A DNA stretch of 18,321 bases. Source: Bacillota bacterium. Lineage in GTDB: Bacteria; Bacillota; Clostridia; Tissierellales; Peptoniphilaceae. The notes beneath the pieces were generated by a model. It was not told the DNA's origin. It searched no databases and was given only the letters and a program-made list of their open reading frames with translations. This document shows positions 15,071 to 18,321 of the stretch, piece after piece (within the stretch, counting starts at the first letter, position 1; each line of letters starts with the position of its first letter). Where the stretch lies: contig JAEZWM010000002.1 of the NCBI GenBank assembly GCA_023443025.1, positions 1-18,321 on the forward strand, written 5' to 3'. The position numbers were made by a program, and so were the translations under genes.

Positions 15071-15300
15071 TGCAATAAATATATAAGTAAAGTAATGGTG
15101 AACTCCGATTCTCCCTTGCTTTAAATCTCCTAAACCATGCACAGACAACTAAATTAAATATAATACTAAAATTACCAAAATTGATTCAATATGGTTTGCA
15201 CCACATCCCTACGATTTAATAAAAATTTAGAAATTGCAGATTTCCTACGAAACCAACCACAAGACTTTTCTCTAACACTTGGCATCTCATTAACTCATTA
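15071..15300. other. Gene-free block of unknown nature
   Basis: Together with 15301-15520 this is the only long gap in the window (485 bases). No credible gene is visible. On the minus strand a 37-codon frame (15285-15172) runs from an ATG but has no ribosome binding site and no recognised similarity. Compared with other gaps here, this block is less of a simple A/T mixture: it has several C-rich patches on the + strand such as CCATGCACAGACAAC and CACCACATCCCTACG. It could be a dispersed extragenic repeat, a remnant of a gene, or a small RNA; the sequence alone does not decide. Confidence 0.3.
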
Positions 15301-15302
15301 AA

Positions 15303-15337
15303 TTGAAAAAATATTTTCAAGAAAATCAATTATTTTC
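15303..15337. repeat. Two back-to-back short inverted repeats
   Basis: TTGAAAA-AATA-TTTTCAA (15303-15320) is followed directly by GAAAAT-CAATT-ATTTTC (15321-15337). Both arms are perfect but entirely AT-rich apart from single G/C pairs. TTTTCAA also recurs as a direct repeat at the end. Possible protein-binding sites or chance AT palindromes. Confidence 0.4.
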
Positions 15338-15382
15338 AAATAACATACGTTGTTAAGTTGAAATAGTTTTAAATATTCAATG

Positions 15383-15424
15383 AATCCGGAAATAATTGTA
15401 ACCTTTTTGTAAATATTTCGGATT
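15383..15424. repeat. Inverted repeat upstream of the carboxypeptidase promoter
   Basis: AATCCG-G-AAATA (15383-15394) pairs with TATTT-CGGATT (15414-15424) with one bulged G, giving 11 pairs around a loop of 19 bases. It ends about 30 bases before the extended -10 box of the carboxypeptidase gene, a position suited to a regulator site. TTTT follows, so a weak terminator is also possible. Confidence 0.4.
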
Positions 15425-15450
15425 TTGGTATTCAATTTCAGGCTTCTTTG

Positions 15451-15459
15451 TGATAGAAT
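15451..15459 (+). promoter_or_regulatory. Extended -10 promoter for carboxypeptidase gene
   Basis: TGA-TAGAAT (15451-15459) is an extended -10 element. The -35 hexamer at 17 bases spacing is TTCAAT (15431-15436), a weak match. The leader to the ATG is about 55 bases. Confidence 0.5.
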
Positions 15460-15520
15460 AATAGTAATGTAAAAATTAATTGAATTTAACGAGTTTATAT
15501 ATAGAGGGGTTGCAATTTAA

Positions 15521-16579
15521 ATGAGAGATAGTAATAGAAGAAGAGTTGTAAATAGAAGAAGACGAGCAGCTATTAGACGAAGAAATAGAAATAGGATACT
15601 CGTTTTTTCTTTGGTCATGATGTTGTCTGTGTTTGGTGCTTATTCAATGATTTCAAGACTGCCTTTTTTCAAAAAGGATGTAAAAGTTGCTGAAACTAGA
15701 TCTAATGTTGGCGGAGATGCGGTAGTGCCTAAGGAAAACGAAGTTGTAAAAGAGACTACTGAGGAAGTGCAACCGACAATTACCAGAGAGCTTAATAACA
15801 ATTCTGAAGACTTAGAACAAGTTGTAAAAATGACTGAGTCTAATAAGGATCGATTTACTGATAAATTGCAAAAAATTTACAAGGTTGTTGGTTCTACTGT
15901 AATGTATAGTTCTACAAATGAAGGCAGCAATCCGGTGTCAGAAATACCAATGGGTGACTATGTTGAGTCTTATGGAAGTGAAAATGGCTGGGTTAAAGTA
16001 AATTATCAGAATCAAGAAGGTTATATAAAACTTGAAAATGTAGAAAAAATTGAAGGAGAAAACTTATTCAAGGTAGTTGATGGGGTTCTTATAGTTAATA
16101 GAAAATATGGAGTTACAGAAGATTTTAACCCCGGATTAAACTACGAAGCCAAACAGTCCTATGAGATGATGAGAGAGGAAATGAGAAGAAATAATTTGGA
16201 TATTAAAATCATTTCCGACTATAGATCATATGATGAACAAAGGCAAGTGTACGATTCAAGTGTTGAAGCTTATGGAAAAGAAGCTGCTGATGAGATGACT
16301 TCAATTCCCGGACATAGCGAACATCAAACAGGGTATGCATTTGATTTTTGGACAAATGACGACACTATAACGATTGACGATTCATTTGATGATACTGCAG
16401 AAGCTGAATGGCTTGCAAAAAATGCATATAAATATGGTTTTATACTTAGGTATCCAAGGGGCAAGGAACATATAACAGGTTATAAATTTGAGTCTTGGCA
16501 TTACAGATATGTTGGTGCTGAACTTGCTAAAAAAGTTTTTGATTCAGGATTGACATTAGAAGAATATTTTGGTTTATAA
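15521..16579 (+). CDS. Membrane-anchored SH3 and VanY-type D,D-carboxypeptidase
   Basis: A 352-residue cell-wall enzyme predicted to remove the terminal D-alanine from peptidoglycan stem peptides. The N terminus is cytoplasmic and extremely basic (13 arginines in residues 1-25), followed by one membrane helix at about 26-44. A charged linker leads to a bacterial SH3 domain (about 119-180, with the G-W-V-K-V-N-Y and E-G-Y-I-K pattern). The VanY catalytic domain follows: S266-E-H268-Q-T-G-Y-A-F-D275 gives two zinc ligands, and E324-S-W-H327 the catalytic glutamate and third ligand. All key residues are present. AGAGGGG lies eleven bases before the ATG, a rather long spacing. There are no vanH/A/X or two-component genes nearby, so this is a housekeeping wall-trimming enzyme, not a vancomycin resistance cluster. 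Confidence 0.92.
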   Translation: MRDSNRRRVVNRRRRAAIRRRNRNRILVFSLVMMLSVFGAYSMISRLPFFKKDVKVAETRSNVGGDAVVPKENEVVKETTEEVQPTITRELNNNSEDLEQVVKMTESNKDRFTDKLQKIYKVVGSTVMYSSTNEGSNPVSEIPMGDYVESYGSENGWVKVNYQNQEGYIKLENVEKIEGENLFKVVDGVLIVNRKYGVTEDFNPGLNYEAKQSYEMMREEMRRNNLDIKIISDYRSYDEQRQVYDSSVEAYGKEAADEMTSIPGHSEHQTGYAFDFWTNDDTITIDDSFDDTAEAEWLAKNAYKYGFILRYPRGKEHITGYKFESWHYRYVGAELAKKVFDSGLTLEEYFGL

Positions 16580-16584
16580 ACAAT

Positions 16585-16610
16585 AATCGCTGATTTTTCA
16601 GCGATTTTTT
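16585..16610 (+). terminator. Intrinsic terminator after carboxypeptidase gene
   Basis: A perfect 9-bp stem AATCGCTGA/TCAGCGATT with a TTTT loop and a T run. It begins six bases after the stop codon. Confidence 0.93.
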
Positions 16611-16636
16611 ATTCCTTTTTATAATTATTATTTGTG

Positions 16637-16675
16637 AATGAATCTTTGATTAATATCATAAGATTCATTTTTCTT
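16637..16675. repeat. Perfect 10-bp inverted repeat with T-rich tail
   Basis: AATGAATCTT (16637-16646) and AAGATTCATT (16660-16669) enclose 13 bases that can themselves partly pair (TGAT/ATCA). TTTTTCTTTTCT-like sequence follows. It could be a backup terminator for the upstream gene or an operator for the helicase promoter about 80 bases downstream. Confidence 0.45.
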
Positions 16676-16749
16676 TTCTATAACTCGGTTCATTATAGAT
16701 TTATTCATTTATCTAGATGCATTTAACATGAATAGCAGACATTAACATA

Positions 16750-16758
16750 TGGTATAAT
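16750..16758 (+). promoter_or_regulatory. Extended -10 promoter of helicase-nuclease gene
   Basis: TGG-TATAAT is a perfect extended -10 element. No good -35 box is visible at 16-18 bases upstream. The start would fall near 16765, leaving a leader of about 20 bases that contains only the AAGGAG ribosome binding site (16773-16778). Confidence 0.65.
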
Positions 16759-16783
16759 AGTATGGATTTAGTAAGGAGTACAT

Positions 16784-18321
16784 ATGAAAAATACACTTAG
16801 AATTTCCGTCAGAAACCTAGTGGAGTTCGTAATGAGAAGTGGTGATATTGACACCTCTTATGTTTCTCAAGACAGAGCCGTGCAGGGTATTATGGCACAT
16901 AAAAAACTACAAAGTGAATATGAAGGACATTACAAAGCAGAGTACTTTTTAAAAAATGAAACAGTGTTGGAAGAAATGACTTTCATCGTTGAAGGACGTG
17001 CTGATGGAGTAATTACCGACGATGATAATATTATTATAGACGAGATAAAAAGTACTACTAGGGATTTGGGGACAATCGATGAGGATTTTAGTCAATTACA
17101 TTGGGCTCAAGTTATGTGTTATGCCTATTTTTATTCTTGTGACCACAAATCCGAAAAACTTGACGTTCAGCTTTCTTATTATAATATTGAGGATGAACAG
17201 ACGAAGAGGTTAAGAAAGTCATATAGTAAAGATGAACTATGGGAGTTTTATAAACATCTATTAACAGAGTATTTAGTATTCAGTAAGAAACTCGTTGAGT
17301 GGAGGAAACAAAGAGATGCGTCTGTTTTAGGTCTTGAGTTTCCTTTTGATTCTTATAGAAAAGGTCAGCGGGAGATGGCAGTTTCTGTTTATCAGACAAT
17401 TTTAGATTCTAATAATCTTTTTATTGAAGCACCAACCGGAATAGGAAAGACTATGTCAGCAGTGTTTCCATCTGTGAAGGCGATAGGAGAGTCAATTTTA
17501 GATAAAATTTTTTATCTGACTGCTCGTTCCACAACTAAGGTTGCTTGTAATAATGCAGTAAGCCTCCTAATAGAAGGTGGTTTACGGATTAAGGCTGTGA
17601 CTTTTACTGCTAAAGATAAATCCTGTATCAATGATGAAGTCAAATGCAATCCTAAAGACTGTATTTACGCCAAGGGCCATTTTGACCGTGTTAATGATGC
17701 TATAATTGACGTTCTTGATAATGAACAAATTATTGATTTTGAGACTATCAGAGAATACAGCTATAAGCATAGGGTATGTCCATTTGAACTACAGCTAGAC
17801 CTTGGAATTTATTCAGATATTGTAATATGTGATTATAACTATGCATTTGACCCTAGAGTATACTTAAGAAGATTTTTTGATAATCCTACCGATAAATTTT
17901 TATTTCTTGTAGATGAAGCTCATAATATGATTGATAGGGGAAGAGAGATGTTTTCTCAGGAGATAAAGTCTTCTGCTCTTCTTGAAATTCTAGAAGAGTT
18001 TACAGGCGAATACCTACCTATTAGAAAAGCTATATCGAGGCTTTTAAGCAAGATCGAAGGCTATAGACCGAAACTTGATGATCGAGGAAACTATATGCAG
18101 ATAGAGGAACCGGAAGATATTTATTTTAGTATGAAGAACTTAACATCTAAAATGGATAGATTTTTGGCTGATGAGAAGCAGGCTGAGAATTACGAAAAAA
18201 TCTTAAGTATGTATTTTGAGATGCAGTCATACCTAAGGATCTCAGAACTTTACGATGAGTCTTTCAGATCTATATTTACAGTGGATGAAGACGAGATGAT
18301 AGTGTTTAAACTTCTATGCAT
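16784..18321 (+). CDS. PD-(D/E)XK nuclease fused to XPD/DinG-type Fe-S helicase (partial, runs off window)
   Basis: The frame is open for 512 codons from ATG 16784 to the window end, with AAGGAG five bases upstream. Residues 1 to about 180 resemble Cas4/RecB-family nucleases: G-I-M-A-H near 41-45, G-R-A-D74, then D86-E87-I-K89 (the D...ExK metal site), and Q109-V-M-C-Y113, the QxxxY motif. Residues about 200 onward are a superfamily 2 XPD/DinG helicase. Walker A is A-P-T-G-I-G-K222-T, the DEAH box is D377-E-A-H380, and four cysteines (C281, C288, C293, C332) between them match the iron-sulfur cluster domain of XPD-like helicases. The C-terminal helicase motifs lie beyond the window. A role in DNA repair or processing of branched or damaged DNA is probable from the families; the substrate is unknown. 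It has its own promoter and no visible partner. Confidence 0.88.
   Translation, partial: MKNTLRISVRNLVEFVMRSGDIDTSYVSQDRAVQGIMAHKKLQSEYEGHYKAEYFLKNETVLEEMTFIVEGRADGVITDDDNIIIDEIKSTTRDLGTIDEDFSQLHWAQVMCYAYFYSCDHKSEKLDVQLSYYNIEDEQTKRLRKSYSKDELWEFYKHLLTEYLVFSKKLVEWRKQRDASVLGLEFPFDSYRKGQREMAVSVYQTILDSNNLFIEAPTGIGKTMSAVFPSVKAIGESILDKIFYLTARSTTKVACNNAVSLLIEGGLRIKAVTFTAKDKSCINDEVKCNPKDCIYAKGHFDRVNDAIIDVLDNEQIIDFETIREYSYKHRVCPFELQLDLGIYSDIVICDYNYAFDPRVYLRRFFDNPTDKFLFLVDEAHNMIDRGREMFSQEIKSSALLEILEEFTGEYLPIRKAISRLLSKIEGYRPKLDDRGNYMQIEEPEDIYFSMKNLTSKMDRFLADEKQAENYEKILSMYFEMQSYLRISELYDESFRSIFTVDEDEMIVFKLLC

Noticed and set aside
15172..15285. 37-codon minus-strand frame in the long gap as a gene
   Set aside because: No ribosome binding site, no promoter and no known similarity; kept only as a note in the gap description.
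15521..16579. Vancomycin resistance cluster
   Set aside because: Only a VanY-type carboxypeptidase is present. There are no ligase, dehydrogenase, VanX or sensor-regulator genes; such carboxypeptidases are common housekeeping enzymes.
16784..18321. CRISPR-associated Cas4 or CasDinG
   Set aside because: Although the nuclease part is Cas4-like and the helicase DinG-like, there are no repeats, spacers or other cas genes in the window, and the fusion architecture differs from both.

Overview
The window looks like chromosomal DNA from a low-GC, Gram-positive-type anaerobe of the Clostridia/Tissierellia kind. The basis is AT-rich sequence, strong AGGAGG-type ribosome binding sites, consensus sigma-A promoters, the Firmicutes veg-ispE neighbourhood, and small redox proteins (a DUF1858 CxxC protein and a HesB-like protein) typical of anaerobes. 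The phylum-level call is fairly secure; anything finer is a guess. Almost all genes lie on the + strand. I see no tRNA, rRNA, CRISPR array, insertion sequence or prophage gene.

Region 1 (1-1000) holds a small glutaredoxin (+) convergent with two minus-strand genes, a DUF1858 redox-disulfide protein and a degenerate HesB/IscA-like protein. A bidirectional terminator separates the two directions. Region 2 (about 950-6208) is housekeeping: MgtE magnesium transporter, Veg (behind two tandem near-consensus promoters), IspE (isoprenoid precursor synthesis), MurI (D-glutamate for peptidoglycan) and MurJ (lipid flippase).

Region 3 (6231-15035) is a surface-glycan precursor cluster. Five genes follow MurJ closely: a DegT aminotransferase, a PglC-type initiating phosphoglycosyl transferase, and homologues of WbpE, WbpD and WbpA. 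After a hairpin and a separate promoter with a palindrome come WbpB, GalU and a membrane-bound WbpM/PglF-type UDP-GlcNAc 4,6-dehydratase. Together WbpA-B-E-D make up the complete known route from UDP-GlcNAc to UDP-2,3-diacetamido-2,3-dideoxy-glucuronic acid. The dehydratase plus the first aminotransferase could make a UDP-4-amino-4,6-dideoxy-HexNAc, which the phosphoglycosyl transferase may load onto a lipid carrier. No ordinary glycosyltransferase, polymerase or Wzx is present, so later assembly genes must be elsewhere, or MurJ has a wider role.

Region 4 (15036-18321) starts with a clear terminator and a 485-base gene-free stretch containing several inverted repeats and a block of unexplained sequence. 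It is followed by a membrane-anchored SH3 + VanY-type D,D-carboxypeptidase with a very arginine-rich cytoplasmic tail. Last is the first 512 codons of a large protein that fuses a Cas4/RecB-like PD-(D/E)XK nuclease to an XPD/DinG-type iron-sulfur helicase and runs off the window. The helicase-nuclease and the aminosugar/uronic-acid cluster are the most interesting contents. I found no clear sign of an entirely new system.
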